Origin: Isoetes taiwanensis
Lineage: Eukaryota > Streptophyta > Lycopodiopsida > Isoetales > Isoetaceae
Assembly: GCA_021234155.1 (NCBI GenBank)
Contig: JAJEKV010000001.1
Coordinates: forward strand, 16,131,491 to 16,195,490
Reading direction: 5' to 3'
Length of the DNA stretch: 64,000 bases
How positions within the stretch are numbered: the stretch's first letter is position 1; each line of letters begins with the position of its first letter. Positions 1-11,304 of the stretch are shown piece after piece. Made by a program: the position numbers and the translations under genes. Under the pieces are notes generated by a model that was not told the DNA's origin, searched no databases, and worked only from the letters and a program-made list of their open reading frames with translations.

Positions 1-1063
1 CCAGACATGCAACTCTAGCAGCAACCCTCGACATCCATTTAAAGTGGTTAACCCAGACATGTAAGTCTAGTGGAAACCTGTATTAATGTAGTCTTAGCGG
101 TTAACCCAGACAAGTCTAGTGGCTAACCCGACATGTAACTCCAGTGGTAAACCCAGGCATGTAAGTCTGCTTGGCTAACCCAGAGACATGTAAGTCTAGT
201 GGCGGTCCTCGACATTTAACTCTAGTGGTAACCCAGTAGACATGTAAGTCTAGTATTAACCCGACATGTAACTCTAGTGGTAAACCCGACATCCATGTAA
301 AGTGGAAACCCCTGACATCCACGTAAAGTGGTTAACCTAGACATTTAGTTTAGCGGTAAACCTATATGTAAGTCTAGTGGTTAACCCTGACATAAACTCT
401 AGTGGCAAACCTAGACATGGGAAGTCTAGCTGGGTTACCCACATGTAAGTCTAAAGTGGTTAACCCTCGACATGCACTCTAGCAGAATCTGCATTAATGA
501 AGTCTAGTGGTGGCGCAAACCTGTATTAATGTATTCAGTTAACCCGACATGAAGTCTGGGCGGGTTAACCCGACATCCATGTAAACCTAGACATGCAACC
601 TTAAAGGTAAACTGACATCCATGTAAAGTGGTTAACCCAGACATGTAAGTCTAGTGGTTAACCTACATGTAAGTCTAGTGGCTAACCTAGACATGTAAGT
701 CTAAGGTTAACCCGACATGTAATCCTAGTGTAAAACTCCAGACATGTAAGTCTAGCGGTAAACCCAGACATGTGTCTAGCGGTTAACTCGACATGTAAAC
801 CTAGTAATAAACCTAGACATGTAAGTTTATGGGTTCGACATCCATGTACCCAGACATGCAACTCTTAGTGGTGTAAACCTCGACATCCATGTAAAGTTGT
901 TAATCCTTGTGACATGTAAGTCTAGTGGTAAACTCAGACATGTAAGTCTAGTGGTAACCTAGACATAGTCTAGTGGTTAACCCTCGACACATGTAACTCT
1001 AGTGGTAAACCTCGAAGACCATGTAACGTATTAACCCAGACATGCAACCTAGTGGTAAACCCC
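1..1063 (+). repeat. 26-bp satellite, family A, plus orientation (first block)
   Basis: Tandem repeat built on short blocks such as GACATGTAAGTCTAGTGG followed by TTAACC. The monomer is about 26 bp, judged from the cleaner array at 52305-57945, but here many monomers are shortened or altered (cccagacat, cccgacat, ctcgacat in place of cctagacat or cctggacat). Short open frames inside it are repeat translations and not genes. The array runs off the left edge of the window. Confidence 0.93.
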
Positions 1064-1068
1064 GACAT

Positions 1069-1445
1069 TGTTGGGGTGGTCACCACTCACCACACTCATC
1101 ACCACTCGGCCACCACCACATTTGTCACCACTAACCACACTCACCACCATTGAGGTGGTATAGCGAGATTGCATATACCGTGATATGGAGGGAGACGCAT
1201 TACGCACGCCAAGTAAGTGTGATATTTGCATCGCATGCATTATGGTGTGAGGAGGCATGATCAATGTATATTGTCTCAGCAGAGAGAAGATCGTGAGGGA
1301 CCTGCGGTATTGGGAGAGAGTTTTTCATTGATCTAGCTATGGAGATGATGATTCTTTGGTGTTGTGCATTGCCTTGATCCGATAGATCGAGCTGATTGTT
1401 GGGTTTTTCATCCTTCTTGCATGTTAGAGTTCGTGCTCCAAATCG
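1069..1445 (+). mobile_element. Solo LTR inside the satellite (copy 1)
   Basis: A non-satellite block of about 377 bp begins TGTTGGGGTGGTCACC directly after the satellite bases gacat. It ends near gttagagttcgtgctccaaatcg, just before cacatccatg, where the satellite resumes. By comparison with the clean copy at 55667-56038 this is one LTR with TG...CA ends and a 5-bp target duplication (gacat), with no internal region. The first 90 bases hold a CACCACTCACC-type simple repeat. The right end is blurred, probably by consensus errors. Confidence 0.8.
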
Positions 1446-3233
1446 CACATCCATGTAAAGTGGTTAACCTAGACATCAAGTCTACTGGTTAACCTGCATA
1501 CGAAGTCTGGGCAGAACTCCAGACACGGTTTCAGTGGTTAACCCGGACATGTAACTCTGGGCGAAACCCAGACACGAAGTCTAAGTGGTTAACCTGCATT
1601 ACGTAAGTCTAGTGGTTAACCCCGACATGTAACTCTAGTGGGGAAAACCCAGACACGTGAAAGCCTAGTGGTAAACCTGTATTACGTAAGTTCAGCTGCT
1701 AACCCTCGACATTGCAAAACTCAGTGGTAAACCCAGACATGTAAGTCTGCTGGGTTAACCCCGACATCCATGTAAAGCGGTTAACCTATAGACATGCACC
1801 TAGTGTAAACCCTGACATCCATGTAAAGTGGTTAACCCAGACATTTAAGTTCATGGTTAACCCAGACATGTAAGTCTAGTGGTTAACTTGGACATGTAAC
1901 TCTAGTGGTAAACCCAGACATAAGTCTATCACAACTCCACATGTAAGTCTAGTGGGTTAACCCGACATGTAACTCTAGTGGTAAACCCATACGTAAGTCT
2001 AGTGAAAATCCCAGACATGTAAGTCTAGCGTGGTTAACCCCGGATTACGTAAACCTTAGTGGTAGACCCAGACATGTGTCTAGTGGGTTAACCCGGATTA
2101 TCCATGTAAAGTGGTTAACCTAGACATGCAACTCAAGTGGTAAACCCGACAACTTCACAAAGTGGTTAACCCAGACACAAAGTCTAGTGGTTAACCCAGA
2201 CATATAAGTCTTGAAGTACACCGACATGTAACCTAGTGGTAAACTCCAGACATGTAAGTCTAGCGGCCAACCCAGACATGCAACCTAGTGGTGTAAACCG
2301 ACATCCATGTAAAGTGGTTAACCCCAGACATTTAAGTCTATTGGTTAACCCAGACATGTAAGTCTAGTGGTTAACTTGGACACATGTAACTCTAGTGGTA
2401 AACTCAGACATGTAAGTCTATTGGCTAACCTAGACATGTAAGTCTGCTGGTTAACCCCGACATGTAACTCTAGTGGTAAACCTAGACATGTAAGTTCAGT
2501 GGTAAACCCAGGACATGTAAGCCTAGTGGTTAACCCGGACATGTAAAACCTAGTGGTAAACTCCATTACGTGTCTAGTGATTAACCCCGACATCCATGTT
2601 TGTTAACCCAGACATGCAACCTCAAGTGGTAAACCCGACAAACCATGTAAAGTGGTTAACCCAGACATGTGTCTAGTATTAACCCAGACATATAAGTCTA
2701 TGGTTACCCGACATGTAACTCTAGTGGTAAACCTGTATTACGTAAGTTCAGTGGCTAACCTAGACATGTAAGTCTAGTGGTTAACCCGACATGTAATCCT
2801 GATGGTAAAACCTAGACATGTGTGTGCCCGCCTAGATTACAAGTCTGGGGTGGTTAACCCGGACATGTAAACCTAATGGTAAACCTAAACATGTAAGTTC
2901 CAGGTTAACCCGACATCCATGTACCTAGACATGCAACTCTTAGTGGTAAACCCTCGATATCCATGTAAAGTGAAAGTTAACCTAGACATGTAGTTCAGTG
3001 GTTAACCCAGACACGTGTCTAGTGGTAAACCCAGACATAAGTCTAGTGGTTAACCCAGACATAAGTCTAGTGGTTAACCCTTGGACATGTAACTCTAAGC
3101 AGTAAACCCGACATTCATGTAAAGTGGTTAACCCAGACATGCAACTCTAGTGGTAAACCCGACATCCATGTAAAGTGGTTAACCGACATGTAAGTCTAGT
3201 AGCAATAATGTAACCGAACGAAGTAATACCGAA
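1446..3233 (+). repeat. 26-bp satellite, family A, plus orientation (second block)
   Basis: This continues the first block after the solo LTR, with the same dialect (frequent cccagacat and cccgacat). It runs to the assembly gap. The last 30 bases before the Ns (agcaataatgtaaccgaacg and following) are not satellite and mark the contig edge. Confidence 0.93.
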
Positions 3234-3576
3234 NNNNNNNNNNNNNNNNNNNNNNNNNNNNNNNNNNNNNNNNNNNNNNNNNNNNNNNNNNNNNNNNNNN
3301 NNNNNNNNNNNNNNNNNNNNNNNNNNNNNNNNNNNNNNNNNNNNNNNNNNNNNNNNNNNNNNNNNNNNNNNNNNNNNNNNNNNNNNNNNNNNNNNNNNNN
3401 NNNNNNNNNNNNNNNNNNNNNNNNNNNNNNNNNNNNNNNNNNNNNNNNNNNNNNNNNNNNNNNNNNNNNNNNNNNNNNNNNNNNNNNNNNNNNNNNNNNN
3501 NNNNNNNNNNNNNNNNNNNNNNNNNNNNNNNNNNNNNNNNNNNNNNNNNNNNNNNNNNNNNNNNNNNNNNNNNNNN
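3234..3576. other. Assembly gap (343 Ns)
   Basis: An unbroken run of N. The satellite on its two sides uses different variants: left of the gap mostly cccagacat and cccgacat, right of it cctagacat, cacggacat and tttggacat. The flanks therefore probably come from different contigs or reads. Any reading frame across it is an artefact. Confidence 0.99.
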
Positions 3577-6560
3577 ATGATTGCTTTGGATTTCGGTTGC
3601 GTGTTTGCTAACTGGACGGCTAAACTCTAGTGGTAAAACCCTAGACATGTAAGGTCTAATTGAGTAGAGGCTATAGACATGTAAAGTCTAGTGGTTAGCT
3701 TTGGACATGTAAACCCTGAGTGAGTAAACCTAGACATGTAAGTCTAGTGATTAACGGGCGTCCGTGTAAAGTGGTTAGCCTGGACAGCTTCTGCGACTCA
3801 AATTGAGCTGGACAGCCATGTAGTGGTTAACCCTGAGACATGTAGGTACAGTGATTTAACCTAGACATATAAAGAGATCTAGTGGTTTTACACCGGACGT
3901 ATAACTCAGTAGTGAGCACAGACATGTAGAAGTCTGTGGCTAACCCCTAGACGTATAGTCCCAGTGGTTAGCTTTTGGACATGTAACTCTATGGTAAACT
4001 GAACATGTAAGTGCTAGACATGTAAGTCTAGTGAGTTAGCTTTGGACATGTAAAACCCTAATGGTAAAACTAAAACATGTAAGTCTAATTGGTTAACACA
4101 GACATCCATGTACACACAGGGCTTGTGCAACTCTAGTAGTAAACTGGATATCCGACGCCAAAGTGGATTGCTAGACGTATAGGTACGGTGATTAAGCGCC
4201 TAGACATGTAAAGTCTAGTAGTTTAACCCTAGACATCATAAGAATCTAGTGGTTAACCTTGACATGTAACTCTAGTGGTAAAAGCACGGACATCCATTTA
4301 AAGTGGTTAACCTAGACATGCAACTCTAGTGGTAAACACGGACATCCATGTAAAAGTGGTTAGCAGACATGTAAAGTCTAGTGGTAAACCCTAGACATGT
4401 AAGTCTAATAGTGGATTATTGGGCATAAGTCTAGTGGTTAACACTGGACATGTAACTTTAGTGGTAAGCACGGACATCAAGTGGTTAACCTGGGCATTTT
4501 AAGCTCAGTGGTAGAAGCACAGGCATCCCATGTAAAGTGGTTAACCTAGACATGTAAGGTCGAGTAGGTAAACCTAGACATGTGAGTCTAATTAGTTAAC
4601 ACGGACGAAATATAACTCCTAGTAGGTAAAGCCCTAGACATATATGAGATCCTACTGGGCAAAATGTAAGTCCTAGTGGTTAACTGGACATGTAACTCTA
4701 GTGGTAAACCTAGACATGTAAATTACAGTGGTAAACCTAAGGGCATGCAGTCTAGTAGTTTAACACGGACATGTAAACCTAGTGGTAAACCTAGACATAG
4801 TAAGTCTAGTGGTTAACTTTCGGACATCCATGTACCTAGGCATTTTAACTCTAGTAAGGTAAGCACGGACATTCATTTAAAGTGATTAACCTAGACATGT
4901 AAGTCCTGAGTGGTTAACCTAGACATGTAAGTCTAAATTGGTAAAGCCTAGACATGTAAGTCTAGTGGTTAACCTGAACATGTAAGTCTAGTGGTTAACA
5001 CGGACATGTAACTCCTAGTGGTAAGCTTGGACATCATGTAAAGTGGTTAACCTAGACATGTAAGTCTAATTAGTTAACTTTGGACGTATGGGAGTCTAGT
5101 GGTAAGCCTAGACATGTAAGTCTAGTGGTTACTTTGGACATGTAACTCTAGTGTAAACCTAGACATGTAAGTCTGAGTGGTTAACCTAGACATGTAAGTC
5201 CTAATGGTTAACTTTGGACATGTAACTCAGTGGTAAAAAACCTGGGCACTGATCTAGTGGTAAACCCTAGACATGTAAGTCTAGTGGTTAACAGGACATG
5301 TAAACTGGTGACGGCCTAGCAGGCATGAGTCTAATTGTGCTTTGGATGTAAACCTAGTGGTAAAAACCTAGACATGTAAGTCTAGTGGTTAGCACGGACA
5401 TCCATGTAAAGAGTGGTTAACCTAGACATGCGACTCTAGTGGTAAGCACGGACTTAAGCAAAAGTGGTTAACCTAGACATGTAAGTCTAGTGGTAAACAC
5501 GAGACATGTAAGTCCTAGTGGTTAACCTAGACATGTGTAAAGTCTAGTGGTTAGCACGGACATGTAACTCTGAGTAGTGAAAGCCTAGACATGTAAGTCT
5601 AGTGGCTAACCCCTATGAACGGCAGTCTAGTGGTTAGCACGGACATTTAACTCTAGTGGTAAACCTAGACATGTAAGAAGTCCTAGTGGTGCTGGGCCTT
5701 GTAACTCTAATTGAGCCAAGCACGGACATCCATGTAAAAAGTAGTTAACCCTAGACATGTAAAGTTTGGTGGTAAAACCTAGACATGTAAAGTACAGTGG
5801 ATTGCTGGACATATAAGCTTCTAGTGGTAAACCCTAGACATGTAAGTCGAGTGGTTGAAAAACCCTGGGCAGCAGATCTAGTGGTTAACTTTGGACATCC
5901 AGCTCTAGTGAGGCAAGCCTAGACATAAGTCTAGTGGTAAACTGGGAAAACATGTAAGTGCAGTGGTTAACTTTGGACATGTAAGTCCTAGTGGTTAACG
6001 GACACATCCATGTAAGAGTGGTTAACCTAGACATAGGCTCTAGTGGTAAACTGAACATCCATGTAAAAATTGGTTTAACCTAGACATGTAAGTCTAGTGA
6101 ATTTAACCTAGACATGTAGTCTGATGGCTAACCTAGACATGTAAGTCTGAAGTGGTTAACACGGACATGTAACTCTAATTAGTAAAAACTGGAGCATGTA
6201 AAGTCTAGTGGTAAGCCTAGACATGTAAAGTCCTAGTGAAGTTAACACGGACATGTAAACCTAGTAGTAAGCCTAGACATGTAAAGTCCTAGTGGTTAGC
6301 ACAGACATCCCATGGCAAGGCATGCAAACTCTAGTGGTAAGCACAGGACATCCATGTAAAGAGTTGTTAACCCAGACATGTGTAAAGTACAGTGGTAAAC
6401 CTAGACATGTAGTCTAATTTGTTAAAACTGAGCATGTAAAGTCCCTGAGTGGTTAACTGTGGACATGTAACTTTCCCTAGTGGTAAACACGGACATCCAT
6501 GTAGCGATGGTTAACCTAGACAGAACATGCAACTCTAGTAGGTAAGAAGCACAAGGACAT
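3577..6560 (+). repeat. 26-bp satellite, family A, plus orientation (third block)
   Basis: Begins with about 45 bases of non-satellite sequence at the contig edge, then family A monomers to 6560. Typical units are cctagacatgtaagtctag plus tggttaa. Interspersed monomers contain gacatccatgtaaagtggtt (type c of the clean array). No gene is seen. Confidence 0.93.
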
Positions 6561-6748
6561 TGTTGGGGGTGGTCACCCTCACCACACTCATCACCACACT
6601 CGTCACCACTCCTGCATTTTGTCACCACTAACCACATACACTGTTGAGGTGGTGTGAATTATTATCGTATGGAGGGAGATACGCACATGTGCAGCGTCAC
6701 GGGATATTTACTGCATTATGCATTATAGTTGTGAGGAGGCGGAGATCA
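6561..6748 (+). mobile_element. Truncated LTR at the satellite edge (copy 2)
   Basis: Starts TGTTGGGGGTGGTCACC directly after the satellite bases gacat, as at 1069. It continues through the CACC-rich stretch, the tggagggagatacgcac block and gcattatagttgtgaggaggc, then breaks off near 6745. Only about the first half of the 372-bp LTR is present. The break also marks the end of the satellite, so this is an array boundary. Confidence 0.75.
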
Positions 6749-7029
6749 CGTGTTCAAGTGGTTAGACCAAGCTTAGCGTAGGAGTTAGATAGCACTCCAT
6801 TACCTACATTGGTTGTGGTTTAGATGCCAAACATTTCATCCACCTGAGGCAGCGAAAATCAACAAGCAGTCACAGTTCAGATACCGAGCACCATAGAAGT
6901 GACTAAAAGTACTGTATATTATAGTGGAGACTTTTTACAAAATGAAGCATGACTGATTTAAGTGACTACAGCTATGGGCACCCTATATACAAAAGCAGAC
7001 TTTCAGGCCCTATGCTAGAGTCTCAGAGG
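6749..7029. other. Unique AT-moderate sequence, nothing recognised
   Basis: Between the truncated LTR and the first coding-like fragment I see no repeat, RNA gene or convincing frame. Confidence 0.5.
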
Positions 7030-7700
7030 AAGCCTCTACTCTAGGGTTGGACGAGGAGGTATCTGGCGGAGGAGATGGTAGAGTTGCCTTTCCGGATCAG
7101 TGAAGGTCTGGGAACACACCTCCACATCGCGTTGGTCTTGAGTGCCGGGATATTCGGCCATCCGGCACACGGTAGTCGGCCAGATACCCGCGGTTGTACT
7201 TGGCTGCTTGAAGATCGGACAATTCATCTTGCATAACCCCTCCCGACTGATTCGTGGGCATAGATGCGATCTTCGTTCAAGCGGCCAGCGGCCATCTTGG
7301 CGCCATCCCCGGATGCGCCGTTACTCCCCAGGTTGATCTTATATAGCCAGAAACTCGCTTGTGGCGTTGGACCTGAAATCACACAAATACATGCCCGTGT
7401 TTTGCAATGCAAGAAACATTTCTAAATAGAGAATCTTTCCCGTAGCATATCAGCCATAGTACCTTAGAGCACATTCCTTTTAATGATATCCCACGCCGAG
7501 TTGCAGAATACCGGTTCCTTCTTACTGCACGCCCGTCGAACATTAATGTGTGTCCTTTGCCTGTCACATCGATCCTTCTTTCCGTCTCATCTCCGTTCAT
7601 TTGCTTTCTCCCTTCGTTTTGGGACTTAGCTTCGTTTTGCCTCTCAATACCCTCCTTGGCATCTGTTGACACTGGCACCATCAGCAGTTCGAGGTTGCAC
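7030..7700 (-). pseudogene. Degenerate coding-like fragment, unrecognised
   Basis: Minus-strand frames read as protein-like stretches but change frame. One includes FWLYKINLGSNGASGDGAKM (7224-7412); the next includes MAEYPGTQDQRDVEVCSQTF (7036-7227). A charged stretch follows at 7379-7681 (ERQNEAKSQNEGRKQMNGDE). GC is higher than in the surroundings. No family is recognised. Its position between satellite and an LTR-like region suggests retroelement origin, but I see no reverse transcriptase, protease or integrase motif. Confidence 0.3.
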
Positions 7701-8689
7701 TCTTTGCCACCTCTTAGCCTCAGTTGTGGCCCCTAAAACAAACCTTTTACGTTCCTCTGGCCTTTGTGCTCCGTGCTTCGACTTTGTCTTCCGCCTTTGG
7801 AATCACTCTTAGTTTTACGCACATACCGTCACCGCCATTTGCCCCAAGATTTTCTACACTTCATCTGCTCCCAAAGGATCCAGGCCCTTTTGCATCTGTA
7901 ATCATGCTTGGCCCACTTTTTAGGTAGAAGCCTTGTTATTTAACAAATAAAAGTCATTTGAGCGACACAAGCTTCTGAATTCTCTCAGTAGAACTTCCGT
8001 CAAATCTGACCTTGATTGAAGCGATTCCATACGTAATATCGTTAACGACACGCAAGAGCTACACACCACTTTATTCGATGCGCCACCATTACGTTGACTC
8101 AACTTGTTTGATTTAAAATTATTTTATGTTGCCCTTGCACACCCTTAGTAGCCCATCATGATTACGCTATCACGGAAGGGATCACCGATATGCGGTTTGG
8201 TGCAACATACTGCAGTAATACATCGTGTCGACCAATATCGACAAATCCACGAAATCTTTGTTAGAATTTACGTAAGCGAAAAGTTCCTTGGGTATTGTCA
8301 GAACACCCATATCAATAAATACTACATCAACCCTGGTCCTCCACTTGCTACACACTCAAACACCATAGATTGGCCCCAAATGATGTTCTGTCGTCTTCTC
8401 CAGAAATGGACCGCCTTAGGTACCACTTCCATTCTGAAGTTTTGTGGGAGGCCACTTTCAAGCCTAATCCGTCATTACTTCCCTCCCACACCGCAAATTC
8501 TCATAATTCACTTTCAGTAGCTCCCTTCCAATAACTCACCCAGTGGCTTCACTTTAGTCTTCCCACTGGTCATGTCCGATCATGACGTGTAAACATACTT
8601 TCCTCCTCACAACACATCCGCTACGCCATTTTCCCAAACATCACAAACCCGAGGGCAGCGGTAGGCTCCACCACCACAACACCTGGAAG
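7701..8689. other. Degenerate repeat-like sequence without a clear gene
   Basis: Several 60-120 codon frames occur on the plus strand, the longest at 8158-8520. None has a recognisable motif or coding character. Probably part of the same decayed element as its flanks. Confidence 0.35.
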
Positions 8690-9265
8690 TCGGTTGTTGT
8701 ATCAGTGTCAGCCGGGATGCTCAAAATTTCTTTGCTCTCGGTTTACAGAGAATTCCCGAGCTCTTATGGCCGGGTTCAACGGGCACTAGAGGCCCTGCGA
8801 TCACGGTACACCCGGGACCTTCAGGCACATAGCGCCCAGGATTTGCAGCTTTGGGCCAAACTTCAAGACAAGCATGAAGCTCTCTTACAGGCTCATGCAG
8901 ATCTCAAAGTGCACAAGCTCAAGTCAGCCAACTTGCGGATCAGCAGGCTCGGCTAATCAGAGAATTGAGACTCTATTGGAGCACAAGTCCCAAAGCACGG
9001 CTCTCCACGAGGTACCAGGGCCTTGAATATTGCTAAGCTCAACGCCTTGTACTCAGAACTTTGTGAAAACTTCAGCACTCAAGTTCAAAACCTTCTGAGC
9101 CGAGGGCATGTTATCTTGGCGTGGCTGCAGACCTCAGGCTCTCTTCGGTCAGCTTACGGAGGTGCGAGAAGCAGTCACGTTGGCGCTGAGATTCATGGGT
9201 GCTTCGTCTCAATACTCGGGAAATCCTCCTCCGGGTCCCACGCTACGAAAGGTCAGTATTGATCA
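8690..9265 (+). pseudogene. Coiled-coil (gag-like?) fragment, frameshifted
   Basis: The frame 8582-8956 ends in a strongly helical, heptad-like stretch: ALEALRSRYTRDLQAHSAQD, then LQDKHEALLQAHADLK. Shifting frame near 8910 extends it with SQLADQQARLIRELRL. That is about 70 residues of coiled coil spread over two frames, so either the gene is broken or the consensus has indels. Coiled coils occur in gag proteins of plant LTR elements, and the LTR-like region downstream fits, but no zinc knuckle or capsid motif is visible. Confidence 0.35.
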
Positions 9266-10785
9266 CGCCTAACTGCTTTCGAGCAGGACAGCGGATGCGT
9301 GATCTCGGAACGCCGAACGCGGCAGCTGTTAATTGGCATTGAGGCTCAAGCAAAACTTGGCGCCCATCACAGCCATTGCCGCGGAATGCACGGTGACTTT
9401 GATTCCTCACGCTATCCGTTATGGTTGCTTTCGGCCACTCTTGCTTCAGTATGGCGGAGAAATGGCCGATGGATATTCCTGGCTTGATCGCAATTTTCTT
9501 GGTTGGCGAACTCTCCGTGAAGACAAAGGGTTGTCGTTTGTGCCCTTGTAGTCTTTGATCTCATACCTTTGTGCCGATCCGGACTTTATCACCTTGAGTG
9601 GTTCAGCCCACTTAAGCATATTTCATGATTTCTATGCGGGTGATACGGGAACACTTTGGAAATGGGCCCGCGCCGGCACTGAGGTGACTAGCGTGCAATG
9701 GGTGCCGGGATAACAATCCATATCTGCGGATCTGCTTTCCGGACCAACTCTTCGCCGAGGGTACATGCACAGGGCTTGCCAATCATTTATCTCTCGTGGC
9801 CAGGCCTTTCTTTCATCAGGAAGTATCTAGGACATCAGGATCTTCCCTACGCAAAATTTATTTGCGGCACCTCGCGAGGTTACAATCGATTTACAAGCTA
9901 CGTTGGATAGCAAGGCCCGGTCTACCGGATGATTGGCCTCTGTCAACTCTCGGCTCCTAAGCTACTCTTTAGGATGTCGTTGGTGTCGGGCTCTTGATCA
10001 GGATCTTGTCGATCCCGGTCGGGGAGGCAAGCCTGAAGCAACCGCCCACGGGCATAGTTTCCTTCTCCCTATGCTTCCACGGTACTCCACGCCAGGTTCT
10101 GACTTTTGATTGGCGCGCCTTCCTTTTGGACCAAAGGTCATGGATGGTCATGGGATGGACACCACCTCCGGATCTGCGGCGGATCTCCGGTGGGATCCGC
10201 GTTTTGTTCACATTGGGAAGAAGGTGCCACTCACGGATACCACCACCGGGTGGATTTACATTGCTAATGGCGTGGATTTGGCAGCGCCCCGTGGATCGCG
10301 CTTCATGGTCTTGACACCTTCTTGCGAATGCCACCACCTCACGATCCTTAGTCACATCTTCAAGCGGGATTTTGTCTTTCAATGCATTTGCTAAGCTCCT
10401 TAAATCGTGGCGTCCCATTTTTCAGCGCAATCAGTCTGCGATTAGTCGGTGCCTGGCCTTGGACCTGTCTCCTCATGGAATGTCGGTACATTTCTTGAGC
10501 CGCCCATGGCGCCCTTGAAGACATAGTGCGGCTCACAAGCTTTCTTATTGATCACGAGATCCACGCCCTTGGCCAAAACACTCATACGCTCTTCAAACCG
10601 CGGGGATCTCATTAGCGGTACCATAATGGTTGCCGTCCTCACTCAGAGTGAGGATCACTTTCAGACAGGATGGCTTCAGCCCTCGGAAACACTTCCTCCT
10701 TTTCTTCCTCTGAGTGTCGTTTGGTGGGGAGTGTTAGTCTATTGCCTCTGATGCAAGGACTATTCATCCTCTGACGAACCCAGGT
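9266..10785 (+). pseudogene. Degenerate retroelement-like internal region
   Basis: A GC-rich stretch in which short frames on the plus strand look protein-like and change frame repeatedly, for example LPIIYLSWPGLSFIRKYLGH at about 9780-9830 and FGPKVMDGHGMDTTSGSA at about 10125-10180. No polymerase, RNase H or integrase motif is seen. Lying upstream of an LTR-like block, it is best described as a decayed internal region. Confidence 0.3.
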
Positions 10786-11304
10786 CAAGCTCAAGGATCC
10801 CTCCCGGTCCGGCCACGGGTGATCATCAAAGGCTCATGAGAAGGCCAAGCGGCGGAACCCACCGATCAAAGCACAATGGCGGAGTCAACAAGAGCGCTGA
10901 GACAAGTAATGACGACACGCCCGCCCGTCGGCGTCAGTGATTCTAGGCACTTCAAGAGCCGCAGCCAACATTCACCCCTGCATCGGGCCTCCTTCCGAGT
11001 CGGCCGCGAGATGGGTCCCGGTGTACATGTGGGCCCAAGGCCATTGTACTATATATATGAGTAGAGCTAGCACATGAGTTTTTAGATGAGTTTTGAGTCT
11101 TATATAACGTTTCTCTCTCTATTCACGAGAGAGCTCATGTATGTTCATCATTGATATCAAGGGAAGCTTATCATCTTTCTCTCATTTGTTACATTTTCTT
11201 CTTCTTGCTACTCTTCTTGCAAATCGTGACATAGTCCCAGGACTCTCTGATAGATCCGCGGGTCCTCCACAGAGAAATATTCCGAGTTCAGGGCAGGACC
11301 CAAA
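10786..11304 (+). mobile_element. LTR-like block with promoter architecture
   Basis: The block runs from a GC-rich upstream part to a TATA-like element (11046-11060), then a pyrimidine-rich leader (tttctctctctattcacgag, later ttttcttcttcttgctactc), and stops where satellite resumes at about 11305. That order matches U3, TATA, R and U5 of plant Gypsy LTRs. I could not find a second copy, a primer-binding site or target duplications, so the limits are approximate. Confidence 0.4.
11046..11060 (+). promoter_or_regulatory. TATA-like element of the LTR-like block
   Basis: The sequence actatatatatgagt sits between a GC-rich stretch and a C/T-rich leader, the usual place for a core promoter in a plant LTR. 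There is no experimental support. Confidence 0.4.

Noticed and set aside
3196-3648. Open frame of 150 codons
   Set aside because: It is mostly Ns of the assembly gap; no real sequence supports it.
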